This document shows positions 46,150-57,930 of a stretch of DNA of 64,000 nt, piece by piece. The stretch comes from Amaranthus tricolor (Eukaryota > Streptophyta > Magnoliopsida > Caryophyllales > Amaranthaceae), in NCBI RefSeq assembly GCF_026212465.1, contig NC_080049.1, positions 21,987,565 to 22,051,564 on the forward strand. The letters run 5' to 3'. The notes beneath the pieces are model-generated. The model saw only the letters and a program-made list of their open reading frames with translations. It was not told the origin of the DNA and did not search any database. The translations under genes were made by a program, and so were the position numbers. Within the stretch, counting starts at the first letter, position 1. Every line of letters starts with the position of its first letter.

Positions 46150-48637
46150 TTAGTCCTTGTGTTCGAATCTCCGCTTAATCTCAATCTTTCTTGTAAACAC
46201 ATATTTAAATACTATGTGGAGCAAGACGAGATCTTTTTTTGTCTAAAACTCTTCTACCTGCACTAAAAGTAGACTCCGACGCAATCGTAGAAGCAGGAAT
46301 TGCAAGGATATCCTTTGCAATTCTCGATAATATGGGAAATTTTATAGATTTTTCTTTCCACCATTCTAAAATATTATAGCCACCTTGGTCAATTTCAAAG
46401 TGATGTTTAAGATAATTATCTAATTCTAAATATGCAGTGGAGGGTGAAGAAGAAGATGATCCTACAAAACTATCATCTTGGCTCATTATATTAGCTATTA
46501 CGGAATTATAATAAGAGGGACGTGCCGAGACGCTAGCACGCCTAGACGTATCGCGTTTTGGGTTATATACACTAGCATAGTAATCATAAAGTTCTGCTAA
46601 AAGTTTTTTACAAGTTCCAACATAATTATGTACATCACTAGGCGGGCGATCTAATGTTTGGTAGTAAAATCCAATTACTTTAGTAAGGACTTCTGTCTTA
46701 AAACATGGGTGTAAAATGGTTGCAATTCCATAAATAAAAGGAAAATTGGTAAAATATGTCTTCCACTTATCCATCATATCTGCAAGAATCGACTTTAAAT
46801 ATGGGTTAGTATCATCATGCGTATGTTTAAGAAAATGATAAAAAATAGTAATACACTCACTTATTACTAAGTGGACGTTTGGTTCGTAAACATATGAAAA
46901 AATCTTAGTTGCGTGGTCATACGCTTCTAATATTTTATGTACACCTATAGCCAGTTTCCATGTGTCATCAGTTATATAGCTATCTGTACACTCATTATAA
47001 AGTTGTGTTATAACTGGACGATAAGCAATCGCTTTTCTTAATAAATCGTTGGTTGAGCCCCAACGTGTAGGAGTATCTAATGACCAATACACTTTTTTTA
47101 GTTGATAATGTCACATAATTGCTTATATCGTCTCTTTATCTGTCCAATTCTAAGCCACTTCACTATGTCTCTAATTGGATCTAATAAATCACTTAATTGT
47201 TTTATACCTGCTTGGCAAGATAAGTTTACTATATGAGCACAACAACGTATGTGTAATAATCTACCCCAAGGATAAAACTAAATGCATGTTCGTTATACAA
47301 AAGTTCAATACATTTAATGTTAGCGGTTGCATTATCGGTAGAACAACAAAATATCTTATCTAATAAGTTCCATTCTCTACATATCTCTACTAATCTGTAT
47401 TTTATGTTTTCACCCGTATGTCTTTCGAACATTGCCTCAAAAGCAATTATTCTTTTTTGAATAATCCAATTTTGATCTATCCAATGTGCTGTTACACACA
47501 TATAAGATTCTAAATGTGGGGGAGCAGACCAAATATCAGTTGTTATGCTAACCCTACCATTAAAAGATTTAAACATTTCTACTAATTCATAGCGCATTGT
47601 TTCATATAATTTAATTGCGCGCCGTTTAAGAGTGCTCCTAGGGATTGCTCTATATTATGGTTGCAAAGTTTTTCTAGTGTAACGCTCGTATGCCCTACTT
47701 TCACCATGGTTAAATGGCAATTCATCACAAATTACATACTTAGAAAATTCATCAATCATTTCATTACGATTATATTTAAAAGGCATACCTGTGCTGGGAA
47801 TGTCCCACTGTCGACTTCCACTTGTGGTCCTGCTGCCGCTTGCTGCATGAGTTTCTTTTGTGATTCCATGCTTCTTTGCCAAATGTTTGTTAAAAGATAA
47901 CGTACCACTACCTAACACGTAGTCACAAAACACAATAAATAAATTTTTATAAAATATGAATATGTAATGTATGTATAAAAAACTGAAAAAGTATTTACCT
48001 CTGGCGAAATTGTATGAAACTAAGGGCTTTACTCCTTGACTTTCACAAATTTGACAAGTGCATAAGAAAACATCTAGATTGTCAGTTGGTTCTTTTATAA
48101 AATACGACCACACATGTGAAACACCTCTACTACTAGGAGGTGGCATTGCGCGAAAAGATTGTCTTACTGGTTCATCTTCATCTAAATTTAAATATAAAGA
48201 CATACTCAAATACCACAATATATAAATAAATAATAATTTAAAATTTAATCAATTTGAAGAATATAATTATAAAACTAACCGATAGTTTGTAAATTGACTC
48301 GTTTACCACGAGCTTGTCTTTGTTGTTGTTGTTGTAGTTGTTCTTCATGTGATCTTGTTGATGACTGTCGAGAATTATGTATCCCAATATGGGTCGTTGG
48401 TTCCTCTTCTTGTTCTTCTTCTTCATCAATTTGTATTTCTCTTTCCACTTCTTCTGCATAATTGTGTAATTCTTGGTCGTACCCTTCTGGATAATTTGGT
48501 TCATAATTATAATTACTAATCGAAGGTGTTGTTGATACCGACGGAGTTGAAGTGGCGTTCTTTTTGGAGCTAGAACCTCCCAATGATTTTGCCACTTTAG
48601 TAACCTTTTTAGAGGCTTTTTTCAAAAAAGAAGACAT
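46150..48637 (-). pseudogene. hAT transposase pseudogene (BED finger, hAT C-terminal dimerisation domain)
   Basis: Exon 1 (48637-48280) starts MSSFLKKASKKVTKVAKSL and has a Q-rich tail. Exon 2 starts at 48181 and encodes a BED-type finger (CQIC ... HLAKKH) split by a small intron near 47914-47998. Exon 3 carries the RNase H-like core (TTDIWSAP, CSTDNATANI). The C-terminal hAT dimerisation block includes LEWWKEKSIKFPILSRIAKD and ASESTFSAGRRVLDKKRSRL. An in-frame TAA at 47657-47655, frameshifts near 47265 and 47095, and stops just after HSI near 46215 inactivate it. It cannot make an active enzyme but may still be mobilised in trans. Confidence 0.9.
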
Positions 48638-48689
48638 GATTGATAATATTAAAATATAATAATAGAATTAAGAAATAAATAAATAATTA

Positions 48690-48832
48690 ATAGACTAATT
48701 ATGTAATCAACTAAATTAAGAAATAATTAAAAGACTAATTATGTAATTAACTAAATTAAGAAATAATTAAAAGACTAATTATGTAATTAACTAAATTAAA
48801 AAATAATTAAAAGACTAATTATGCAATTAAGA
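48690..48832. repeat. 42-bp tandem repeat (~3.5 copies) in the hAT leader
   Basis: The unit 'actaaattaagaaataatta' + 'aaagactaattatgtaatta' is repeated with few changes, directly upstream (minus strand) of the transposase ATG. Confidence 0.85.
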
Positions 48833-48957
48833 GAATAATTGCATAATTAAGTAATTAAGTAGAGAGAGTAGGAGAAGAGATGAGTTGTGAATGAAAATGA
48901 TTGAAAGTGATGGGTATTTATAGAAAAATCCCCAACGGCTATAAACAGCTAGATTCA

Positions 48958-49240
48958 CGGTTCCGGTTCCATAAAACCGCTGGATTAGTTCACCCGGACC
49001 GGTCCCGGTTCCGGTTCCATGGAACCGTTGGGCCGGTTCACCCTGACCGGTCCCCGTTTCGGTTCCATGGAACCGTTGGACCGGTTCACCCGGACCGGTT
49101 CTGGTTCCAACCCGCGGTTCTTAGGTCCGGTTCATGTATTTTTTTCCGGCGGTTTTACGGTTCGGGCCGGTTCGGAACATGTCGCGAACAGTTCCGGTTC
49201 CAAGCGGTTCGGGACCGGTTCGGTTCCGGGTAACCCGCTC
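48958..49240. repeat. hAT subterminal repeats, ~64-bp unit
   Basis: About three tandem copies of a unit with GGTTCCATGGAACCGTTGG, GGTTCACCC and GACCGGTCCC, including the palindrome GGTTCCATGGAACC. Related but more scattered GGTTCCGGTTCC motifs are at the opposite end (45530-45640). Such sites bind hAT transposases. Confidence 0.85.
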
Positions 49241-49262
49241 CGTGGCCGTCCCTAATTGCAAG

Positions 49263-49911
49263 TGTCTGTGAGCATAAAACATTTGTTCATTGCTTTTTCT
49301 CAAATAAGTGTGACGATATAAAATGATGCAAATTATTAAAGAAGACAATTTATAATAGGAACTGTTTCATTATAAGGCACGCTTCATTTCTAGTTTCATG
49401 GCAGTGGCACCCTCATTTGGGATTGTTCTATATCTCTTGATAATGGTCACAATATATCATTGGACGAAGATCCATTTAAGGAAGAAAGAGGAGCGAAAAA
49501 CTAATAATACAAATTTGATTTAATTGATAAAAAAAATTATGCTTCACTTTAATTATTTATTAGAATTTAATACATGACCTAAAATGTATACCGTCCAATA
49601 TTATTTATCTTATATTATTACATGATCTTATCACACATTTTCTTAAAATAAACAAAAAAATAAAAAAATAAAAAGAAATAGACAGCATATGTTCTCAACT
49701 ATGAGAGGTCGAGATACACCATTATTAATGGATTCTCAATTTCTTATCACATCTCATGCCTTCATTTTTCTCTTATTCTTTCCCATTTTTTATATTTATT
49801 CTACATATATATTATATATACATACTCTAATCAATGATCATCTCCCCTCCAAATTTTCTTATACAAACTAACATTATTCTATCAGAAATATTCCAATCAT
49901 TATAATTAATT
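49263..49911 (+). promoter_or_regulatory. upstream region of the GEM-like gene
   Basis: AT-rich, starting at the hAT insertion. TATA-like stretches lie at 49803-49826, ~90-110 bases before the ATG. No other gene is seen. Confidence 0.4.
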
Positions 49912-50526
49912 ATGATCATGAACCCCTACGTCCAAAACACGCCCGCTGCACCCCCGACCACTGCAGCAAACACCTTACACAATATCGGCCATAAACTCGA
50001 GTCCGCCACCCGAAAGACCGGAAACTTTGCCGGAAACGTCTTCACTCACTTCCGTACCGGGCCGGGCTTTGTCAATGTCGCCAAGGCCCGTCTTGATCAA
50101 GCTGTTCGACACGTTTATGATGGCGGTCATGAGCGTAGTTTTGTTCGTGACTTTGGGTATATACCCGGTGAAAAGCTGCAAAAGGGGCACGCTTGTTATT
50201 TGTCCATCCCTAATGGGCCCGTATTAGGGATGCTTTATGTTTCAAACTTTAGGGTCGGGTTCAAGAGTGATGGTCCAGTTTGGTCGGGTCCGGGTTATGG
50301 ACCCGGCCAATGGGAGTATTACAAAATAGTGTTGCCTGTAAATCAGATTAACTCGGTTAACTCAGTTCATAATCATAATAAGTCAATGGAGAAACACATT
50401 GAGATTACTACAAAAGATGGACATCAGTTTTGGTTCATGGGGTTTATTCATCATGAAAAAGCTCTTAGCCATTTGTACAATGCCTTGAACAACTATAGTA
50501 ATGAACCTTTTGGGGTTTATTCTTAA
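49912..50526 (+). CDS. GEM-like protein with GRAM domain
   Basis: Single-exon frame of 204 aa. A disordered Pro/Ala/Thr N-terminus (1-25) is followed by a conserved KLESATRKTGNFAGNVFTHF segment (28-47) and a GRAM domain (about 74-193). The domain has FGYIPGEKLQKGHACYLSIP, GMLYVSNFRVGFKSD, YYKIVLP and FWFMGFIHHEKAL. This is the layout of plant GEM-like (GL2-expression modulator) / ABA-responsive GRAM proteins; single-exon GEM-like genes of ~200-230 aa are usual. GRAM is a PH-like fold that can bind membrane phosphoinositides. GEM itself links cell division and GL2 control, whereas the short GEM-like members are mostly known as ABA- or stress-induced genes. The start MIM allows Met1 or Met3. 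Codon use in the 5' half is much more GC-rich than in the surroundings, as expected for a real exon. Confidence 0.94.
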   Translation: MIMNPYVQNTPAAPPTTAANTLHNIGHKLESATRKTGNFAGNVFTHFRTGPGFVNVAKARLDQAVRHVYDGGHERSFVRDFGYIPGEKLQKGHACYLSIPNGPVLGMLYVSNFRVGFKSDGPVWSGPGYGPGQWEYYKIVLPVNQINSVNSVHNHNKSMEKHIEITTKDGHQFWFMGFIHHEKALSHLYNALNNYSNEPFGVYS

Positions 50527-51539
50527 GTGTTGAGTAATGAAACAAAATCGGGTTTTACATGGTTTAAATATCACTTGTTTTACATAAGGTCCTTAAAATA
50601 AGCTGTGTGACTTTTTAAATGCAATTCTTATCTATTCAATCATTTTCTCAGCTTAACTTGTAATAAATGAATTACGTACGGCTTGACTATATTGTTACTT
50701 CAGGAATAAAAACAATTTAATAATTACTGCATATAATTTATCATGTCTTGTCAGTTTATACATGACCAAGAGTTCGTATATATTTTTAACCAAGTTTTTT
50801 TCATTATTGTTTTTAATTGTATACAATTTATAAGCTATTATGTTGCTAAGTGTAACTTGAGTCTCATGTTTGATTATTTTGGTTTAGAATCTTTGATCAT
50901 AGGGGATTTCCATAATTTGTATGAGGAATAGAAAATTATTTGGAATCTTTGATAAAAACTTTTTTTGTAAGGCTATTTTGGTGATTTGGCTTAGAAATTT
51001 GAAGAAACATGGTTTTACCTCCTCAAAGCAGTCCTGAAGAGTTATGGTCACAACATGGGATGAAAGTTAATTAGATGCTTGACTTGTGTGGATGCGTTTG
51101 GAAAAACATTGGACCTTGAAACATTGGAAACAATGCATCAACATTACAAAAAGTTGCCAAGAAAACACAAAGATAGTGCACTTTAATTGGCATCAAGTTG
51201 CTCGAATAAGCATCATAAATGCTCGAACTAGTAGTAGCACATCCGGCAAAACTTGAGCAACTTTTTTAGAGCGGCTTGTTGTTTATCAACTAAATAATGA
51301 ATTTCTTTTTTATTGTACAAATTTTTTCTACTAACACAAATTATATAAAAAGTGATAAAATCTTCAAGTTGAATGATTAGGATTCCACTAAATTTATTAA
51401 GTGCACTATAAAGAAATTTTTTGGGTCTAATACTTTATCAATTGCGTTGAATTTGTGTTTCTTGGTCTAGATGATAAAAATGTTGAGATGATAAAAAATA
51501 ATCATCATTGTAACTAGTATCCCACTCATAAAACTATGT
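50527..51539. other. 3' flank of the GEM-like gene
   Basis: The first ~150-250 bases are probably 3'UTR; an AATAAA-like 'gaataaaaac' is at 50703. The rest is AT-rich with no recognised gene. Confidence 0.5.
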
Positions 51540-51860
51540 AAATATTAAGATGATGAAAACTTTATCTTCATCATACCTAGTGAATTTCGCTTATGAAAAC
51601 TATGATTAGGGTTTGGAGAGGGATGGAAGACAACAAATCATACCCATAAAGGAGGATGCAGTCAAAGAGTCTCTTGGCTTGAAAAAGATCTGCAAAAGAA
51701 AGCAAGTCAAGACAAGACATGGGATAGGCTTGAGGCTAAAGGAATACCATCGAAGTATATTAAAGTAAACCAAGATATGTATGATGGAGTCACTACTAAC
51801 ATTCAAAGACTTGTAGGAACAACTGAGTCTTTTCCGCTAGAAGTGGATTTTCATCAGAGA
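51540..51860 (+). mobile_element. RTE-type LINE fragments in mosaic order
   Basis: 51555-51690 resembles the complement of the RTE 3'UTR seen at 39690-39880. It is directly followed by a sense-strand RT piece reading RLEAKGIPSKYIKV, QDMYDGVTTNIQRLVGTTES and FPLEVDFHQ, part of the LINE RT domain just before the catalytic block. The two pieces are in inverted order, so this is a rearranged remnant. Confidence 0.65.
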
Positions 51861-51864
51861 TCAA

Positions 51865-52260
51865 CACTCATTAGTGGAAAAAACCTTATATGCTACGCAA
51901 CATATGCTGCAGTTTTATAAAAACGCAGCATAAAAGTAGTAGAAAAATTAGAAACAAAAAAAAAATAGGGTATATGTTGCAGTTCTCTGAGAACCGCAGC
52001 ATTTACCTTTTTTTTGATAAAATCCCGCCTTCTTTCATACAGCAGATTCAAAACCCACGAAAATATATTATTTGTTTTCAAAACCCGACTTACTTCGACA
52101 TTTGCTCATTTCTCTTCATCTTCGTTCTTCAACCTTCTTCTTCAACACATGAAAATTTGTTGTTCTTCCTCTTCTTCTTCTTCTTCAACCTTTAACTTCT
52201 TCAAAACCCACGAAAATCGTTGTTGTTTTTCTTCTTCAAAACCCACGTAATTTTTTTAGG
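51865..52260 (+). mobile_element. CACTA-like transposon end
   Basis: CACTCATTAGTGGAAAAAAC at 51865 looks like a CACTAGTGGAAAAA terminus with a 4-base insertion. It is followed by inverted subterminal motifs TATGCTGCAGTTTTAT / ACGCAGCATA and TATGTTGCAGTTCTCTGAG / AACCGCAGCAT (51902-52008). After this comes a CTT/TTC-rich stretch (52120-52240). No transposase or opposite end is recognised. Confidence 0.5.
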
Positions 52261-52733
52261 GCTTCGTTTTTTAAGGTATAATTTCTTCTTCAAAACCTAT
52301 GAAAATTGTTGTTGTTCTTCTTTGTTTTTTTAGTTTTTCAAGCTTCATGGTGTTTTAGGGCTTAGTTTTTGTATGCTAGTTATGTGAATCTCACTTAGGT
52401 TTTTTGATGGTAATGATATTTATTGTTGTCTTCATTTTTTTTAAGGTATATATTGTTGTCTTCATTTTTTTAAGGTATATATTGTTGTCTTCGTTTTTTG
52501 ATGCAAGTTATGTGAATCTAATTTAGGTTTTGACAAATTGGTGTTTTGAGATTGATATGTGAAGCTATTCTTAGAAGCATACAATATGAGGGCTTTTTAA
52601 ACAATCTAAGGTATAATTTCTTCAACCTTTTAGTTTTCAAGCTTCATGGTATTTTAGGGTTTATTCAAGCTTCAACCTAATTTGAACATATGTTGTGTAT
52701 GAGTTTGTTTTTGTGTATACGTTTGAATTTTAA
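52261..52733. other. T-rich low-complexity DNA
   Basis: Repeated 'aaggtatatattgttgtcttc' blocks (52443-52500) and other short repeats; no gene. Confidence 0.5.
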
Positions 52734-53230
52734 AGTATAAGTTTATGACTTGAGTGTTGTGTATGACTTGGAATGTTGTATATAAGTTAATTTTTGTGTA
52801 ATATAAGTATGAAATTTAACATATAAGTTTATAACTTGAAATTTTTTGTATAACTTAAAATGTTGTGTAAAATGTCATTGTGTATATAAGTTATGTAAGT
52901 ATAAGTTTATAACTTGGAATGTTGTGTATATAACTTTGTTTTTGTGTATTGTAAGTATGAATTTTAAAGTATAAGTTTATAACTTGAATGTTATGTATAA
53001 TTTGGAATATTGTGTATAAGTACGATTGTAAGTATACCATTATAACTTAATTGTGTATAAGTTATGTAAGTATAAGTTTATAACTTGGAATGTTGTATAT
53101 ATAAGTTTATTTTGTGTATTATAAATATGAATTTCAAAGTATAAGTTTATAACTTGGAATGTTGTGTATATAACTTTATTTTTGTGTATATAAGTATGAA
53201 GAAGTACAAGTATGAATGTTAGCGTTTAAG
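52734..53230. repeat. diverged minisatellite, ~70-98-bp unit
   Basis: Six copies begin with GTATAAGTTTATAACTTGG or a close variant, at about 52735, 52821, 52898, 52971, 53068 and 53138. Each is followed by AATGTTGTGTATATAA-like sequence. Confidence 0.8.
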
Positions 53231-54068
<838 letters not shown>

Positions 54069-54138
54069 CATGTATATTTTTACAATTGTGTAAATTACAA
54101 TTATTGTAAAATATATATTATTATATGTTAATTTTGAG

Positions 54139-54273
<135 letters not shown>

Positions 54274-54417
54274 AGTGATGATTAATTTGGATGATGATTG
54301 GTAATGATCGGAGAAATATTGAATGATTATTAGTTTAATAATTATTATGTATATAGTTATTAATATTTAGTGGCGAATTAATATAAAATGAATAAACAAA
54401 AAAAATATATGTGGACT

Positions 54418-54780
54418 CACTAGTAAAAAGAGTCTCATTTATAACCTTCTATTTGTATCTTTTATTGAAATAAAAGATACAAATACCAATCTTTTATTGA
54501 AATAAAAGATACAAATAAGATATTTGTATCTTTATTCAAACAAAAAATAAAAATAAATCTTAATTGTTTTTTTATTTAAACAAAAAATACAAATAAAATA
54601 TTATTTGTATCGTTTATAAAATATTCAATATAAATATTTGTCAAAATAAACGATACAAATAAATCTTATTTGTATCATTTGTAGAAACAAACGATACAAA
54701 TTAGACTTTTTTTTTTGTATCATTTGTGTTACAAACAATACAAATAAGGTTTATTTCTAGCGTTTCCCTTAAAACCGATT
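54418..54780 (+). mobile_element. CACTA-type transposon end
   Basis: Starts CACTAGTAAAAAGAGTCTC. It is followed by many alternating copies of ATTTGTATCTTTTATT and AATAAAAGATACAAAT (later with TATCGTTT / AAACGATAC) forming short hairpins, the usual subterminal repeat region of plant CACTA elements. The opposite end and transposase are not seen; the following DNA is interrupted by an LTR-type insertion. Confidence 0.7.
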
Positions 54781-55307
54781 CTAATAATGTACCGCCTAGT
54801 CTTACTTTGAAAGCCGCATTCTGTGCTTAATTTCATTATTCTTCTTGCTGCTACGTTTGAGCTGCTCTCGATTGAACTTTGTATCTTCCTCCATTGACGC
54901 GCTTGCTGCGCCTCCTCTTCTCCTCTGGTTTTCTTCCAAATTAGATGGGGTTTCCTTTATGTTTCAATCTTCCAAGTACTCCATGGTTGAATCTCAAAAC
55001 TTCTGAATTTTGGGTAAGTATTCTTCTTCTTCCTCTCTTGGATTTAATCGAAAATTAGGGTGTCCAATTTTTGATAGCTTGTTAGTGATTTTTGTGTGAT
55101 GAAGTTTTAATCAACTGAATGAATATTGTTCTCTTTGTTTTCTCACTTTTGTTGAAAAACATTGTCTGTTCTCAAAACTTTGTCGTGTTTTTTATTTGTA
55201 AGCTATATTTTTTAGTTGGTGAAGTCAAATTGATTTCAAAAATGTACGCAGTTCTCTGAATTGTATGGTAATTATTCAGGTGGGTTTTCTGAGTGACCGT
55301 AGGAGAA
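54781..55307. other. unassigned segment, probably inside the CACTA element
   Basis: A less AT-rich patch (54800-54960) with CT-rich sequence leads to a good donor-like GGTAAGT (55012). It could be a leader exon of a transposon or a captured sequence; no protein is recognised. Confidence 0.35.
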
Positions 55308-55985
55308 TGTGAAGGAATGTGTCCGTAGACATTTCCGACAATTACTAAATATAAATATATAGGATATTTATGAAGATAATAAAGTTAATTATTATTAGTA
55401 ATTGTATTTACTTGCTAGAGAATAAATATAATTGGTGGGTCAATAATAATTGGACCACGACTAATATAAGGTCTTACAAAAGAATCGATTGAACGATAAA
55501 TAACTCAGGCCCATTAGGAGTATGGGCTTGCGATCCAATTAGATTAACAAAAGAATCGGTTTCTTTTGACCTAGGTTACTAGTATTATATGAGGATATAA
55601 TGTTGGTAGTGGAGAAGTGGGGATAATGGGGGTGTGAGTATTAATGATATTTTTAATTTAAACTCTCACTCTCAATTATTCATACACACACACACAAAAA
55701 CAAAAACCAGTAAAAGCAAGAGAAACAATACTCTTCCGTTCTAGCAAACGTTGGTATTCAATTGATTCTGGTAGACTGAATAGAGGAGCAACGTTTGAGG
55801 CTCTACAGATTATCTTACTACGTTAATTCTTGTGGATTTCACGCTACAAAGGTAATATAGACTAATCCTTTTATATGATTCATATGTCTGATTATGTTTA
55901 TGATCCTGAGATAGATGTTAGGGAAGTGTTTCCTGAAATTCCGCTTTAAGTATCCATCGAACCCAACAGTGGTATCAGTTAAGCC
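55308..55985 (+). mobile_element. LTR with primer binding site (5' part of an LTR element)
   Basis: A sequence ending ACCCAACA (55968) is followed after one base by TGGTATCAGTTAAGCC (55970-55985), an iMet-type PBS. The LTR would start near TGTGAAGGAATGTGTCC (55308), which is uncertain. Internal sequence 55986-56749 has no recognisable gag, and it is cut by the Gypsy LTR at 56750. Confidence 0.5.
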
Positions 55986-56365
55986 TAATTCATAATTTTC
56001 ACATGATCTTTTTTTTCTCTGGAAAGCAAAACAACTGTTTTTTTTGATTTTTTTTTTGCATGAAAATTAGAAATTTTGTTTGAATTGTCTTGGGGTTTTG
56101 ATTATTTACGAAATCCGAACAATGAATTGTTAGAACACAATTAGTTCATTGTTATTATGTTTTTCGTTTTGGAATTCAAGTGTTTTGGATCGAAAATGCT
56201 TATACCCTAAATTTTTCCCCAATTCAATTTCAATTGGTAAAACACAAAATTTGTTCAATTGGATTGAAATTTAAATGAGAAAAACCTGTTTTTCCTGAAA
56301 TTTGAAGCCATTCATGCACAAAGATTGTATATAAATTCGAATTTGTTCGAATTCATAAAAAAAAA

Positions 56366-56397
<32 letters not shown>

Positions 56398-56749
56398 ATA
56401 AAATAAAACAACGAAAACCAGTAAGTATACAAAGGCCACGAGCTGTCTGAGGTGGCTACGGTGGCCGGAGGAAGGCTCAACTGCTAGCGCGGCAGTAGTG
56501 AAGTTGCTCCTCGAAGGCGGACTGGTGGGGCAGTGGTGAACCAGCTCCTTGAAGGCGGCTGCTGGGTTCCCTTATTTCCCCTTGCTGTTTTATTTCTTCC
56601 AGTACAAAATAATGAAGGATAAAGGTGCTTTTTTTTTTTTTGAAATAGCTAAATGAAGGTGACCTCTTTTTTTTTGAAATATTCAATAAGTACAAAAGTG
56701 TTTGAAGGTTGTAAGCCACGTTCAATTAATAAGCCCAAGTAAATAGCTG
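55986..56749. other. internal or flanking DNA between two LTR elements
   Basis: Low-complexity A/T runs. A GC-richer patch at 56420-56580 contains two related copies of a ~55-base unit (GCAGTAGTGAAGTTGCTCC... / GCAGTGGTGAACCAGCTCC...). No gene is recognised. Confidence 0.4.
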
Positions 56750-57449
56750 TGTTTCGGTTATGAAACGAGGAAGTGCAGAAGACACTTACAACACTGTGAA
56801 TGGAAGCGTGGTCCGGAACGACGACTTGTGGAAGGACGCAACTTGGATTCCTACAACACAACACGCTAGCCTTGTCCGGGGGGTGATCTCCCGGAATACC
56901 CCTCCGACGCTCAAGTTAGAACGTAAATCGGAAGTTAATGAATGGTTGCTGAATGAATACAAGAGGGAATGTCGAGATTGAGATTGCTAGTGTTAGTGTT
57001 TGGGTAAGCTTAGGATGTAATGTAAGCAAGGATACTAGGAAAGCTATATTTTTCAGATGTCCCCTTCCTTCTTGGTGAATGCCCCTATTTATAATGAAGG
57101 AAAGAAAGTTATTGTTGAGGAGGAGTGGAGGGTCATGGGAATAATGGGCAGCAGCTGGTGGTTATGATGGAGAGTGGAAGGTAGTGGGCAGTTATCCACC
57201 CCAGAAGAAAAATGACCAAAGAATGTGGGTGAGTGGGAAGTTAGGTCCAACTGGTAGTTGCTTCCAAGGAAGGAAGTTAAGATATCCTGGAAGTAGAAGC
57301 CCTATGGGTTAATCAGGGAAGATGGGAGATCCAAAAGAAAGCCCGTTTGACCAACAGTCAAAGTCCACTGTAAAGGTCAAGGGGTGTTTTGGTAATATGA
57401 TGCAAATTACTTACATAAACAAATTAATTGAGTAAGTAGTACCATTACA
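56750..57449 (-). mobile_element. Gypsy (Tat-like) LTR, probably the 3'LTR
   Basis: The minus strand begins TGTAATGGTACTACTTACTC (57449) and ends ACCGAAACA (56750), 700 bp. A strong promoter signature TATAAATAGGGG lies near 57094-57083. Downstream, CGTCGGAGGGGTATTCCGGG followed by CCGGACAAGGC is typical of plant Gypsy/Tat LTR ends. Directly before the start is a short purine-rich GTGGGGC that may be the polypurine tract. The rest of the element lies at higher coordinates and continues past the window. Confidence 0.65.
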
Positions 57450-57930
57450 GTTAGCCCCACGCATGAAGGATGATGTGAAGAGATAGCCCCAGCAAAAGAA
57501 AACATCTTCCTTTATGCGGAAAATCACGTGCCCGTAACAGTGAAGGGATATGATCATAATGATCATACAATAGCCCCACAAGGATGAACATATACGCAAT
57601 TAGGTGAATCTTTTAAGGGATCATGAAAATTGAGCTCGTAAGCTTCGGATTGACTGTTCATATGTCGAAATTCGAGTTGTGCTGAAAAAGATATGACTTT
57701 TCAAAGTGGTCGTACAAAAGCATATTGAATCCGAATTAAGCAGACAAACAAAGCCGCGGCTTGTATCATGCCGCGGAATAGCCCTAGGCGTATTTATAAG
57801 GCAGCAGCACAATCGTAGAGGAGAGGATGCGGATCTTCGACATACCATACAACTTATTCCGCGACATCGCATACAACATGTTCCGCGACATCACACATAA
57901 CCTGTCCCATACTTGAAATATTCTTTCAAA
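57450..57930 (-). other. Gypsy internal spacer next to the LTR
   Basis: No coding motif in either direction. A GC-richer stretch contains the direct repeat TTCCGCGACATCRCA (57856 and 57881). Confidence 0.4.

Larger units (their letters stand above)
45503..49254 (-). mobile_element. full-length hAT transposon with 8-bp TSD
   Basis: 3752 bp. Ends TAGGCATGGCTACAG (45503) and, inverted, TAGGGACGGCCACGG (49254) are hAT-type TIRs, flanked by a perfect 8-bp TSD ATTGCAAG (45495-45502 and 49255-49262). GC-rich subterminal regions with GGTTCCGGTTCC motifs occupy both ends (45517-45675 and 48958-49240). The interior holds a disabled hAT transposase gene on the minus strand. The perfect TSD suggests moderate age, yet the transposase has several stops. 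Confidence 0.93.

Noticed and set aside
52014..52250. Ser/Phe-rich frames
   Set aside because: Low-complexity translation of TTC repeats next to a CACTA end.
56760..56981. 73-aa plus-strand frame
   Set aside because: It lies within the Gypsy LTR and opposite to its transcription; no motif.
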